NCBI RefSeq assembly: GCF_900105215.1
Contig: NZ_FOIP01000001.1
Span: 1,820,001 to 1,884,000, forward strand
Reading direction: 5' to 3'
Source of the DNA: Lacrimispora sphenoides
GTDB taxonomy: Bacteria > Bacillota > Clostridia > Lachnospirales > Lachnospiraceae
DNA: 64,000 bases
A program made the translations under genes and the position numbers. Shown in pieces: positions 18,083 through 30,653 of this stretch. Below the pieces are notes generated by a model. It made no database searches and was not told the DNA's origin. It was given only the letters and a program-made list of their open reading frames with translations. Within the stretch, counting starts at the first letter, position 1. The number at the start of each line of letters is the position of its first letter.

Positions 18083-18129
18083 AAGGTCTGTTTTTTACGG
18101 GTTCTTCCTGCAAAAAACAGGCCTTTTTT
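18083..18129 (+). terminator. Terminator of the choline microcompartment operon
   Basis: AAGGTCTGTTTTTT pairs with AAAAAACAGGCCTT around a 15-nt loop and runs into six T. It ends a polycistron of about 16 kb. Confidence 0.88.
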
Positions 18130-18199
18130 CAACATTTTTTTTAAAAATGTACAAAAATAGAAAGTTTATTGGAGTGTCAAGTTAAATTTCCGTATATAA

Positions 18200-18228
18200 T
18201 AGACAAAATATGTTTTTTTAGGTATAAT
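18200..18228 (+). promoter_or_regulatory. Candidate promoter of the ATP synthase operon
   Basis: TAGACA (18200-18205) and TATAAT (18223-18228) are 17 bp apart, upstream of atpZ. Another TATAAT at 18195-18200 could serve a second start site. Confidence 0.55.
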
Positions 18229-18267
18229 ACCAATTATATGTGCAGGATGCAGAAAGCAGGTGTAATT

Positions 18268-18603
18268 ATGCGACATAAAAAGAGCGTAATGAGAAGTTTC
18301 ATGATGGTGACCCAACTGGGGATCAGTGTCATGGTACCTGTATTTGTATGTATTCTTGCCGGTTACTATATTGACCGGTATGCTGGGACAAAGCTGATAT
18401 TATTATTTATGGTTCTGGGGTTTCTGGCTGGGGGATTCAATGCCTATAAGCTGGCAAAGGCTACACTGGCCATGAATGAAAGGGAGGAGTGGGTTGAGGA
18501 TCAGAAGGAGCGCGTGGAGCGGCAAGCAGAGGCTGGACCCAAGGTGCATAAACCGAAGCAGCCAAGCCGCGTGAAAGGACATGATGATGAGAAACTTTCG
18601 TAG
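18268..18603 (+). CDS. atpZ: AtpZ/AtpI-like ATP synthase accessory membrane protein
   Basis: A 111-residue protein with two membrane helices (about residues 12-32 and 40-60) and a charged C-terminal tail. This AtpZ (F0F1 gene 1) type often opens atp operons and is linked to c-ring assembly or Mg2+/Ca2+ handling. Several in-frame starts exist upstream. I choose ATG 18268 because AGCAGG lies 7 nt before it. Confidence 0.8.
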   Translation: MRHKKSVMRSFMMVTQLGISVMVPVFVCILAGYYIDRYAGTKLILLFMVLGFLAGGFNAYKLAKATLAMNEREEWVEDQKERVERQAEAGPKVHKPKQPSRVKGHDDEKLS

Positions 18604-18618
18604 ACAGGAGGATTTGTA

Positions 18619-19020
18619 ATGGGGAAGGAAACAAAGAATCTGATGCTTGAGGTTTCTGCCGGAATTGTTATTTTCACGGCAGTGGCTATGCTAGGTGCAT
18701 TATTTATGTATCCAAGTCGTGCTGTTTTTGCAGGACTGATTTTGGGAATGGTGTTAGCTCTGGCCATGTTTTTATCCATGGCTATGGTGCTTGAACGTTC
18801 TATGAAGACGGAAGATCCAAAGGCTGTTCAGAAGCAGAGTATTATTAGTTCAGTCCTTCGCTATCTGCTGCTTATTGTCATACTGGTGGCAGTTATTGTC
18901 CGGTTTTCGAACTGGTTCAATCCGGTCGCAGTAGTAATCGGAGTCCTCGGACTCAAGGTTGGAGCATTTTCTCAGCCTATTATCCACAAGATCGTGGCCA
19001 ACAGGACAAAGGGAGAGTAA
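18619..19020 (+). CDS. atpI: AtpI-like ATP synthase subunit I
   Basis: A 133-residue protein with four predicted membrane helices, located between atpZ and the a subunit. This is the usual place for the assembly factor AtpI, which helps build the c-ring. Sequence motifs of AtpI are weak, so position carries much of the call. The ATG follows AGGAGG. Confidence 0.78.
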   Translation: MGKETKNLMLEVSAGIVIFTAVAMLGALFMYPSRAVFAGLILGMVLALAMFLSMAMVLERSMKTEDPKAVQKQSIISSVLRYLLLIVILVAVIVRFSNWFNPVAVVIGVLGLKVGAFSQPIIHKIVANRTKGE

Positions 19021-19068
19021 TCTCCTTTGCGGTCAAGTGGGATCTCTTAAGAAAGGAGGCTTAAGCGT

Positions 19069-20063
<995 letters not shown>

Positions 20064-20136
20064 AGATCAGAATGGCGGGAGGCATAAGCCTGCCCTCAGA
20101 ATGGGGAAAGAATAAAGAGCGAAAGGAGGCGAAACC

Positions 20137-20652
20137 TTGGATCGATTATTGGGATTTGACCCACAGCTGCTTTTCGATTCGTTTGTAACAGGCATCAATA
20201 TATTCATCCTGTTTTTTGCGTTATCCTATATGCTGTTCAATCCGGTACGGGAAGTGCTGGAAAAAAGAAGACAGAGGATTGCGGGAGAATTAAAGAACGC
20301 TGCCGACGATAAGGAAGCAGCGCGGGCAATGAAGGAAGAATATGAAGCCAGACTTCTTGAAGTTAAGAAAGAGGCAGAAGGAATCTTAGAGGATGCCAGA
20401 AAAAGAGCGAAACAGCGTGAGGCAGAGATTATTACAGAAGCCAGGGAAGAAGCGGACCGCATTGTTACGCGGGGCAGCCGTGAGGTGGAACTGGAGAGAA
20501 AGAAAGCACTTGATGATATGAAGGATCAGATCATATCCATCGCTTCTGTTATGGCCGGCAAGGTCGTAGCTGCTTCCATTGACACTACGGTGCAGGATGC
20601 CCTGATTGACGAGACTTTGAAAGAGATGGGTGAAAGCACATGGCAAAGCTAG
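20137..20652 (+). CDS. atpF: ATP synthase F0 subunit b
   Basis: A 171-residue stator protein: one N-terminal membrane helix (about residues 10-30), then a long charged coiled coil rich in Glu, Lys, Ala and Arg. It starts with TTG at 20137, supported by a strong GAAAGGAGGCG site, and overlaps atpH by 13 bp. Confidence 0.93.
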   Translation: MDRLLGFDPQLLFDSFVTGINIFILFFALSYMLFNPVREVLEKRRQRIAGELKNAADDKEAARAMKEEYEARLLEVKKEAEGILEDARKRAKQREAEIITEAREEADRIVTRGSREVELERKKALDDMKDQIISIASVMAGKVVAASIDTTVQDALIDETLKEMGESTWQS

Positions 20653-21188
20653 TATCAAAGGTATACGGCGATGCATTGTTTGAGGAAGCTCTTAATAAGC
20701 AGGAAGTGGACGCTTTGTTTGAGGAAGTGAAGAGCCTGCAGGTGATCTGGCACGAGAATCAGTCATTGGCGGAGCTTCTTAATAATCCGAAGATTGTAAA
20801 GGAAGATAAAATCGGCATTATTAAGAATATTTTCGGCGGACGCGTATCGGATGACCTGATGGGTTTTCTGGCAGTCATTGTCGACAAAGGCAGGCAGAAG
20901 GAGATTCCGGCAATCTGTGAATACTTCATTAACGCTGTCAAGGAATATAAGAAGATCGGCGTGGCCCATGTGGCCAGCGCTGTTGAATTAAATGAAGGGC
21001 AGAAGGCCCGGCTGGTAGAAAAGCTGTTAAATACAACTCAGTACGTAGATTATGAGATGGATTATCAGGTTGACCCGTCAATCATTGGCGGTATGGTAAT
21101 CAGGATCGGAGACCGGGTGGTGGATTCCAGCATTAAAACGCAGATTTACGAACTGCGCCGCAGCCTGTTAAAGCTGCAATTGACCTGA
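20640..21188 (+). CDS. atpH: ATP synthase F1 subunit delta
   Basis: A 182-residue soluble delta subunit. It has the N-terminal helical bundle (YGDALFEEA) and the C-terminal conserved end (IIGGMVIRIGDRVVDSSIKTQI). It links the b stalk to the alpha3beta3 head. Translation is coupled to atpF through the overlap. Confidence 0.94.
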   Translation: MAKLVSKVYGDALFEEALNKQEVDALFEEVKSLQVIWHENQSLAELLNNPKIVKEDKIGIIKNIFGGRVSDDLMGFLAVIVDKGRQKEIPAICEYFINAVKEYKKIGVAHVASAVELNEGQKARLVEKLLNTTQYVDYEMDYQVDPSIIGGMVIRIGDRVVDSSIKTQIYELRRSLLKLQLT

Positions 21189-21265
21189 TTTCCACTTTAC
21201 TGCTCATGTTTTTTACATGAAGGTAAGCCTGAGTTTAGGAAATCAGTTGTCCGGAGAGCCGTTAG

Positions 21266-22813
<1,548 letters not shown>

Positions 22814-22829
22814 AGGCAGGTGAACAATC

Positions 22830-23684
22830 ATGGCATCCATTAGGGATATCAAACGAAGAAGAGACAGTATTTCCAGTACCGAACAGATTACGAAAGCCAT
22901 GAAGCTCATATCTACCGTTAAGCTGCAGAAGTCCAAGGCTAAGGCAGAGGAATCCAAACCCTATTACGAAATGATGTATGATACCATAGGCTCCATGCTG
23001 CGCAAATCCGGCAGCATAGACCATAAGTATTTAAAGGCAGGAGATTCTAAGAGAAAGGCAGTCATTGTCATCACTTCAAACCGTGGACTGGCAGGAGGCT
23101 ATAACAGTAACATTGCCAAGATGGTTCATGGAGATGAGAGGCTTACGCCGGAACTTACGGATGTTTATGCCATTGGGAGGAAAGGGAAGGAAGCACTGGT
23201 AAGAAAGGGATATACGATCGCCGAGGATTATTCTGAGGTGATCAATGAACCGATCTACCGCGATGCGGCCGATATTACCATGGAGCTTCTGGATGCATTT
23301 GGACAGAACCGGATAGGTGAAATTTATCTGGCTTATACATCTTTTAAGAATACTATGACCCAAGTACCGACTCTTAAAAAGCTTCTCCCGGTTGAAATGG
23401 AAAAGGGAAGCGAAAAAACGGATCTGACTTTAATGAACTATGAGCCGGATGAGGATCAGGTATTGGATTCCATTATTCCTAAGTATATGAGCAGCATGAT
23501 CTATGGCGCTTTGCTGGAAGCCGTTGCAAGTGAAAACGGAGCCAGAATGGCGGCCATGGACTCTGCGACCAATAATGCGGAAGAGATGATAGAAGAACTT
23601 GGACTGGCATATAACCGGGCAAGACAGGGGTCTATTACCCAGGAGCTTACCGAGATCATAGCCGGAGCCAATGCGATTTCATAA
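22830..23684 (+). CDS. atpG: ATP synthase F1 subunit gamma
   Basis: A 284-residue gamma subunit, the rotor shaft. Its N-terminus (IRDIKRRRDSISSTEQITKAMK) and C-terminus (ASENGARMAAMDSATNNAEEMI) are family-typical. The start is 17 bp after atpA with AGGTG as ribosome binding site. Confidence 0.96.
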   Translation: MASIRDIKRRRDSISSTEQITKAMKLISTVKLQKSKAKAEESKPYYEMMYDTIGSMLRKSGSIDHKYLKAGDSKRKAVIVITSNRGLAGGYNSNIAKMVHGDERLTPELTDVYAIGRKGKEALVRKGYTIAEDYSEVINEPIYRDAADITMELLDAFGQNRIGEIYLAYTSFKNTMTQVPTLKKLLPVEMEKGSEKTDLTLMNYEPDEDQVLDSIIPKYMSSMIYGALLEAVASENGARMAAMDSATNNAEEMIEELGLAYNRARQGSITQELTEIIAGANAIS

Positions 23685-23705
23685 GGTAATCGAACTTCAT
23701 TTTAG

Positions 23706-25136
<1,431 letters not shown>

Positions 25137-25147
25137 GGGGTGGGAAT

Positions 25148-25546
25148 ATGGCTGATTTATTCAAACTGCAGATCATTACTCCGGAACGGAAGTTTTACGA
25201 GGGAGAGGCTTCCATGGTGGAGCTTACTACCACGGAAGGGGATATCGGCGTATACCGGAATCATATCCCCATGACTGCCATTGCTGCCCCGGGAGTCTTA
25301 AAGATTCACGAGGAGGGCGGAGTGAAGAATGCGGCCCTGATGTCTGGTTTTATTGAGATTTTACCGGAGAAGATCGTCATTATGGCGGAAGTTGTGGAAT
25401 GGCCGGAAGAAATCGATACAAGCCGTGCAGAGGAGGCTAAGATTCGTGCAGAGCGCCGCTTAAAAGAACAGAGCGGAAAAATTGATAATGCAAGAGCGGA
25501 AGCTGCTCTGAGAAGAGCTCTTATAAGGCTTTCACTTACAAAGTAA
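25148..25546 (+). CDS. atpC: ATP synthase F1 subunit epsilon
   Basis: A 132-residue epsilon subunit: an N-terminal beta-sandwich (LQIITPERKFYEGEASMVEL) and a C-terminal helical hairpin rich in Arg, Ala and Glu. It completes the operon 11 bp after atpD. Confidence 0.95.
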   Translation: MADLFKLQIITPERKFYEGEASMVELTTTEGDIGVYRNHIPMTAIAAPGVLKIHEEGGVKNAALMSGFIEILPEKIVIMAEVVEWPEEIDTSRAEEAKIRAERRLKEQSGKIDNARAEAALRRALIRLSLTK

Positions 25547-25549
25547 CGA

Positions 25550-25591
25550 AAAGGGATTTGAACCTATTAAAACAGGTTCAAATCCTTTTTT
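25550..25591 (+). terminator. Terminator of the atp operon
   Basis: AAGGGATTTGAACCT pairs with AGGTTCAAATCCTT around an 8-nt loop and is followed by six T. Confidence 0.88.
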
Positions 25592-25727
25592 ATTGACCTG
25601 CTGGGAAGCGTTATGGTATCATTATTGCAGTTAAAATGCAGGAATTTGGGATAATCCGGCATTTATGGATTAAACCTTTTTTTTGTGGTATACTATTAGG
25701 CAGATTATACAAACAGGGGGATAAATT

Positions 25728-26657
25728 ATGAAGAAAACATCATTAGTGATTATGGCGGCGGGCATTGGAAGCCGGTTTGGCGGAGGAATCAAACAGCTGG
25801 AACCGGTAGGACCAAGCGGTGAGATTATCATGGACTATTCCATATACGATGCACTGAATGCCGGATTTGACAAAGTTGTGTTCATCATAAGAAAGGATCT
25901 GGAACAGGATTTTAAGGAGATCATAGGAAAGAGGATCGAAAAGATTGCTCATGTGGAGTATGCTTATCAGGAACTTGATGACCTTCCAAAAGGTTATACA
26001 AAGCCAGCCGAAAGAACAAAGCCATGGGGAACCGGCCAGGCACTTTTATGTGCCAAAACGGTGATTCATGAACCTTTTGTCGTCATCAATGCGGACGATT
26101 ATTATGGAAAAGAAGGTTTTATAAAGATTCATGAATACCTGGTGAATGAGATGGATCCAATGTCAAAGCCTTTTGATATCTGCATGGGAGGATTTGTTCT
26201 TGGCAATACCTTAAGCGAAAATGGAGGAGTAACCCGTGGAGTATGCCAGGTGGATGAAAGAGGAATCTTAAAAGGGGTTACAGAGACGTACGAGATCAGG
26301 CAATGCGATGACTGGGCGGAAGGCCGCAGTGAGGAAGGAACCCCGGTGAGGATCCCTTTGAACCAGAATGTTTCCATGAATATGTGGGGGCTTTCCCCTG
26401 CGTTTCTTGAGGAACTGGAGGGAGGATTCCCCGGATTTTTGGCCGGTTTAAAAGAAGGGGATGTGAAAACGGAATATCTGCTTCCTAAGATCATCGATAA
26501 GCTTGTCGGGGCCCAGAAAGCGCAGGTAACGGTGCTTGAAACAAGAGACCGGTGGTTTGGCGTGACCTATAAAGAGGACAAGCCCGCTGTGGCGGCGGCT
26601 ATCCGAAACCTGGTTTCCGAAGGTGTATATCCGGAGCGCCTGTTCGATGTGAGGTAA
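25728..26657 (+). CDS. sugar-phosphate nucleotidyltransferase family protein
   Basis: A 309-residue NTP-transferase-fold protein. The nucleotide-binding signature is AAGIGSRFGGGIKQ near the N-terminus. A conserved VINADDYYGKEGF supplies a metal-binding Asp, and the C-terminus ends with WFGVTYKEDK. It is a paralogue of the gene at 33066, which sits beside a sugar kinase and GalE, so it probably makes a UDP- or other NDP-sugar. This copy stands alone with its own terminator. Substrate unknown. Confidence 0.82.
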   Translation: MKKTSLVIMAAGIGSRFGGGIKQLEPVGPSGEIIMDYSIYDALNAGFDKVVFIIRKDLEQDFKEIIGKRIEKIAHVEYAYQELDDLPKGYTKPAERTKPWGTGQALLCAKTVIHEPFVVINADDYYGKEGFIKIHEYLVNEMDPMSKPFDICMGGFVLGNTLSENGGVTRGVCQVDERGILKGVTETYEIRQCDDWAEGRSEEGTPVRIPLNQNVSMNMWGLSPAFLEELEGGFPGFLAGLKEGDVKTEYLLPKIIDKLVGAQKAQVTVLETRDRWFGVTYKEDKPAVAAAIRNLVSEGVYPERLFDVR

Positions 26658-26666
26658 TAATAATAA

Positions 26667-26706
26667 ACGGTTTTCTGATCGGTTGTCTATCAGAAAACCG
26701 TATTTT
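26667..26706 (+). terminator. Terminator after the 25728 nucleotidyltransferase
   Basis: CGGTTTTCTGAT pairs with ATCAGAAAACCG, followed by TATTTT. The stem is strong and the U-tract modest. Confidence 0.75.
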
Positions 26707-26789
26707 CATTTAAGGGGATTTTGCACTTTCCCTTTTTGCTTTGCATATTATAGTGTTGTATAAGCAGAAAGCAGGGAGTGATAACAGCC

Positions 26790-27494
26790 GTGCCGATTAA
26801 CCCGGATTATACTTATGGAAACAGATTTCAGGAACTGGAGCCATATATGCTTTATGGCGATAGGAGTGCCGCAGAGCGTTCCTTTGAAAGAAAAGATTCC
26901 ATTGTACAGGATTTGGAATATTTACAAGGAATGTACCCAGGACATATGAAACGTTTGCAGGAATACGTAGTTTCAGCGTGTGATCATCTGGATTATAAAA
27001 ACAGTCCCATGTATGACGAATATCCGGATCGTTTGATGATCAACCAGGTCTGCGATTCCATCTGTGACCAAATACGCAGGGATGGTATCCTAATTGATGA
27101 ACTGGCAGCAGAACCAGTAGACACAGAACAGTCGGCTGCAGAGCAGGAAAGTGCAGAACAAATGGAGTGGGGAGCAGACGAGATGGATGAATCGGATCTG
27201 TTGTCTCAGGACCGTGATTCGTCATGGGATCAACCGTGGGGGCCAAGAGGTCCGAGAGGTCCAAGAGGTCCAAGAGGTCCAAGAGGACCGTGGGGGCCAA
27301 GAGGGCCATGGGGACCCTGCGGACCATGGGGGCCATGTGGTGGACCGAGAGGACCGTGGGGACCATGGGGGCCATGGGGACCGAGAGGACCTTGGGCCCA
27401 GAGTCTCGATGATGGTTGGTTAGATGGCGTTGTTAATGTACTTCTGCTTAATGAAATGCACCGCAGGAGATGCCGCAGCGGACTTTGCACATAG
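26790..27494 (+). CDS. Gly-Pro-X repeat (collagen-like) protein
   Basis: A 234-residue protein of unknown function. Residues 1-115 form a soluble alpha-helical domain (for example [14 protein letters not shown]). An acidic stretch follows, and then 17 Gly-Pro-X triplets (about residues 150-202, X being Arg, Trp or Cys, with one extra Gly as an interruption). A short tail ends in [10 protein letters not shown]. There is no signal peptide or anchor. Collagen-like repeats in spore formers are often on spore surfaces; this is only analogy. I start at GTG 26790, since the in-frame GTG 26778 has no room for a ribosome binding site. The AGGGAG site is 11 nt upstream of the chosen start. Confidence 0.75.
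   Translation: MPINPDYTYGNRFQELEPYMLYGDRSAAERSFERKDSIVQDLEYLQGMYPGHMKRLQEYVVSACDHLDYKNSPMYDEYPDRLMINQVCDSICDQIRRDGILIDELAAEPVDTEQSAAEQESAEQMEWGADEMDESDLLSQDRDSSWDQPWGPRGPRGPRGPRGPRGPWGPRGPWGPCGPWGPCGGPRGPWGPWGPWGPRGPWAQSLDDGWLDGVVNVLLLNEMHRRRCRSGLCT
27241..27396 (+). repeat. Tandem 9-bp repeats encoding Gly-Pro-X
   Basis: Degenerate direct repeats of GGNCCNNGN type inside the gene at 26790. They differ at wobble bases, for example GGTCCAAGA, GGACCGTGG and GGGCCATGG. Such a tract is prone to slippage and copy-number change. Confidence 0.85.
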
Positions 27495-27565
27495 GGAGAA
27501 GAGAAGCAGCAGCTAAATCAATGTCAGTAAGTTAAGCTAAAAATCAACGTCATAATAATTTACAA

Positions 27566-27607
27566 AACAGTTGAAAGATTATAACTAGTTCTTTCAACTG
27601 TTTTTTT
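27566..27607 (+). terminator. Terminator after the Gly-Pro-X gene
   Basis: AACAGTTGAAAGA pairs with TCTTTCAACTGTT, followed by a run of T. Confidence 0.85.
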
Positions 27608-27613
27608 GCATCT

Positions 27614-27644
27614 GAATAAGACAGATCAAAAATCTGCTTTATTC
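27614..27644. repeat. Hairpin sharing a 12-mer with the 48301 element
   Basis: GAATAAGACAGAT and ATCTGCTTTATTC form a 13-bp stem with one mismatch around a 5-nt loop. The 12-mer AATAAGACAGAT is identical to part of the main stem of the repeat element at 48301-48426. It could be a decayed relative of that element. Confidence 0.5.
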
Positions 27645-28068
27645 ATACCGGATCCCCCTAATATTTAACCAAGAAGCATTGGTTTATCTTTTTCTGCAAT
27701 AATTCTTGCTAGAATAATTGTAAAATATCCCAAATTGTTTATTAAGATTTTTTTAATATTACCACCTAATCCTTATACTCATTTTCATATACAGTAGTCG
27801 TAGCACTACCAATAATTCGCACTAACATTATACCACGACAACATTTTAACGAAATATAGTCGTAATTATCGCGTTTTTTTTCTTCCTAAACGTAATTTTT
27901 TTTTCATTAGCCACAATTCCCAAGATTATACATTACCTCATATCTATGATTTGCAGCACCGGATGCCCGGCGTTTAACGAATGTTTAAGAAATTTTTCAT
28001 TGTAGTTTTGGATATTATTGTATACAATAAAGAAGACAAGGTTGAAGAAAAAACAGAGGAAATTCAGG
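27645..28068. other. AT-rich intergenic region without a recognised gene
   Basis: About 420 bp of AT-rich sequence with several poly-T and poly-A tracts and no convincing ORF on either strand. It must hold the promoter of the gene at 28069. I see no clear riboswitch or RNA gene; a small RNA on either strand cannot be excluded. Confidence 0.5.
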
Positions 28069-30546
28069 ATGAATCGATTAGTTAAAAAAATAGGAATCTT
28101 ATCTGCGGTTTTTATTGCGGCAATCGCAGTTTATTTTATGTGGAATCAGAAAGATACAGAAAAAAGTGATGTTATGGTGTATACCTCCATGGAGGAGGCG
28201 GCTTTGCCTGTGGTATATTCCGATATGTACGGAAGAAAGATGAACCTTCTCCATGGGTACACCCAGGATATGAAGCAGGCAGTTTCCAGGGAAGCCCTTA
28301 CCGTCCTTCCTGCAGACAGGTCTATGAACATACAGATCTCGGATTATAAAGGCAGCATCCAGGGGATTGAGTATGAAGTCCGAAGTATGGATCTGGGACG
28401 TCTGGTGGAACGGACAGAGGTAAATACATGGAACGAGGGAGAGGGAGGTGTCACGGCCACGCTTCCGATTCAGAACCTTTTGACAAAGGATAAGGAATAC
28501 CTTCTCATCCTGACGCTGGATACCTCCGGGAATGGGAAGCTGCTTTATTATACCCGCATTATATGGACGGACAGCACCAATGCAAAGGATATGATCGATT
28601 TTGCAGTTGATTTTACGACCCGGACCTTTGATTATGATCAGGCCCGGCAGCTTACCACTTATCTGGAAACCAGCGAGGGAGAGGATAACAGCTCCCTTGG
28701 CCATGTGACCATTCGCTCCAGCTTTTCCCAGCTCACATGGGGAGGGCTTTCCGTGAAACCGGAAGGAGACATAAGGGTTACTCTGAAAGACTTAGATGGA
28801 GTCATGTGCAGCGTGAAACTGGACTATGAGGTGACCAGGAACGGAGAAGATGATATTCAGGAGTTTTATGAGGTGGAAGACAGTTTTACCATGAAATGGG
28901 ACAGCAGGCGTATCTACCTTATGGATTTTGAACGCAATACCAATCAGGTGTTTTCCGGCCAGAAAGGATTGTTCTCCGGTAAACGGATTATGCTTGGGAT
29001 TACAAACCCGGATGAAATACGAACGGCTAAAAGCCCGTCAGGGGATTGCCTGGCCTATGTGGTAAACCGTGATCTCTGGGCCTTTGACCAGAACCGTGAG
29101 CATGCGGTAAAGGTGTTCTCCTTCCGAAGCGGCGAAGACGATGGGCTTCGCAGCGGCTACAACCAGCATGATATTAAGATATTGTCGGTCAAAGATAACG
29201 GGGATGTGGATTTTCTGGTTTATGGGTATATGAACCGTGGGATTCACGAGGGAAGCTTAGGTGTCGCCATGTATCAGTACAGCAGTCAGGACAACGCCAC
29301 CACGGAGCGTTTCTTCACTCCCGTGACCCTGTCCTTTGAGGTACTTAAGGAAGACATCGACCAGCTGGCTCATGTGGGAACCAATGGGATGCTTTATCTG
29401 ATGTCGGACCGGGCGGTTTACGGTATTGATTTAAACAGCAATGAATATATGGTCCTGGCGGACTCCCTGGTTGAGGGCGGATATGCGGTCAACAGCAGGT
29501 CGAGCCGTTTTGCTTGGCAGGAGAGCAGTGAACTTTATGGAGCCGGAGTGGTTCATCTCATGGATCTGGATACCGGAGTGAAAAGAGAGATAACCGGCGG
29601 CGAGGATAATATTTACAGGCCCCTTGGATTTGTAGGGGATGATTTCATTTATGGAATTGCCCGAAAAGGCGATGTGTGGGTGCAAAACGGAAGGACAAAG
29701 GATGCTCCCATGTACCGGATCGAGATCATGGACCAAAGCGGAAAGATCGTTAAGGAATATGAACATGAGAATGTTTATATTGCAGATGTGTCCGTGGATA
29801 ACAGCAGGATCCATCTTACTCAGGTATCAAAATCCGGTGATCAGTCTTATGTGGCTTTTAAACAGGATACCATTGTCTGTAATCAGGAACTTGCAGACGG
29901 AGAGATGGAAGGCATTGGCTGGTATGCCTCGGAGGACAGGAGAAAGCTGTATTTTGTCCAGCTGGATAAAGACGCGGTGAGCCGGGAAATAAAAATTGCG
30001 GTTCCCAAAAAGGTAGCCTATGAAACCACGGAAGTGGTGGAGCTAAAGGGGAATTCCAGAAACCAGGAAAACCTGTTTTATGCCTATGGGGGAGGCCATT
30101 ATCTCGGAGGCAGCCGAAGCTTTACGGATGCCCTTGCCCTTGCCTATGACAAGATGGGAGTTGTGACCGATAAGAATCAGGAAATCATATGGAGCCGGGT
30201 GAACCGTCCGCCGGTCCGCAATATGAAGGAGCCTCTAAAAACAGGAGCAGCCTTTCTGCGGAACCTGGAAGGGTTTAGTGATAACAGCTTCTATGGGGAT
30301 GGAGTCCTTATGTTAGATGCCAGGGGCTGTACGTTAAGCCAGGTATTGTATTTCATCGGCCATGGATGTCCGGTGGCAGCCTATACTATTCAGGGCGGCT
30401 ATGTGCTCCTTTCCGGCTATGATTCCTATAATGTTACGGTCTATAATCCAGGAACCGGAGAGAGCCAGAAGATGGGCTTAAATGATGCCTCTGCATACTT
30501 TTCCGGCCAGGGGAATGACTTTGTCTGCGGAGTATTTACGGAATAG
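28069..30546 (+). CDS. large membrane-anchored protein with degenerate C39-like C-terminus
   Basis: An 825-residue protein of unknown function. One N-terminal membrane helix (about residues 5-25) should place the rest outside the membrane. The middle (about 280-600) contains repeated beta-strand-like stretches compatible with a propeller. The last 150 residues resemble a peptidase C39-like fold: YGGGHYLGGSRSFTDALA, then IGHGCPVAAY, GGYVLLSGYDSYNVTVYNP. The expected catalytic Cys is absent and the HAVV-type His is Tyr, so it looks like a pseudo-peptidase. The ATG at 28069 is preferred to the in-frame TTG 28018 because AGAGG precedes it. Confidence 0.7.
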   Translation: MNRLVKKIGILSAVFIAAIAVYFMWNQKDTEKSDVMVYTSMEEAALPVVYSDMYGRKMNLLHGYTQDMKQAVSREALTVLPADRSMNIQISDYKGSIQGIEYEVRSMDLGRLVERTEVNTWNEGEGGVTATLPIQNLLTKDKEYLLILTLDTSGNGKLLYYTRIIWTDSTNAKDMIDFAVDFTTRTFDYDQARQLTTYLETSEGEDNSSLGHVTIRSSFSQLTWGGLSVKPEGDIRVTLKDLDGVMCSVKLDYEVTRNGEDDIQEFYEVEDSFTMKWDSRRIYLMDFERNTNQVFSGQKGLFSGKRIMLGITNPDEIRTAKSPSGDCLAYVVNRDLWAFDQNREHAVKVFSFRSGEDDGLRSGYNQHDIKILSVKDNGDVDFLVYGYMNRGIHEGSLGVAMYQYSSQDNATTERFFTPVTLSFEVLKEDIDQLAHVGTNGMLYLMSDRAVYGIDLNSNEYMVLADSLVEGGYAVNSRSSRFAWQESSELYGAGVVHLMDLDTGVKREITGGEDNIYRPLGFVGDDFIYGIARKGDVWVQNGRTKDAPMYRIEIMDQSGKIVKEYEHENVYIADVSVDNSRIHLTQVSKSGDQSYVAFKQDTIVCNQELADGEMEGIGWYASEDRRKLYFVQLDKDAVSREIKIAVPKKVAYETTEVVELKGNSRNQENLFYAYGGGHYLGGSRSFTDALALAYDKMGVVTDKNQEIIWSRVNRPPVRNMKEPLKTGAAFLRNLEGFSDNSFYGDGVLMLDARGCTLSQVLYFIGHGCPVAAYTIQGGYVLLSGYDSYNVTVYNPGTGESQKMGLNDASAYFSGQGNDFVCGVFTE

Positions 30547-30559
30547 AAAACGCGTTCTC

Positions 30560-30587
30560 TTTACAAATTCATAAGATATGTTATAAT
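30560..30587 (+). promoter_or_regulatory. murA promoter
   Basis: TTTACA (30560-30565) and TATAAT (30582-30587) with a 16-bp spacer, 66 bp before the start codon. Confidence 0.65.
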
Positions 30588-30653
30588 CATAAAAGGCTAA
30601 TGGAAAAAATTTAAGAAATTTGTAATAGATAACATGATAATCAGAGGTGTGAA

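Noticed and set aside
27241..27396. CRISPR-like array
   Set aside because: The repeats are contiguous coding triplets with no spacers.
27230..27490. Proline/glycine-rich ORFs on the minus strand and in other frames over the GP-X tract
   Set aside because: They are frame shadows of the 9-bp repeats; only the frame with a normal N-terminal domain is plausible.
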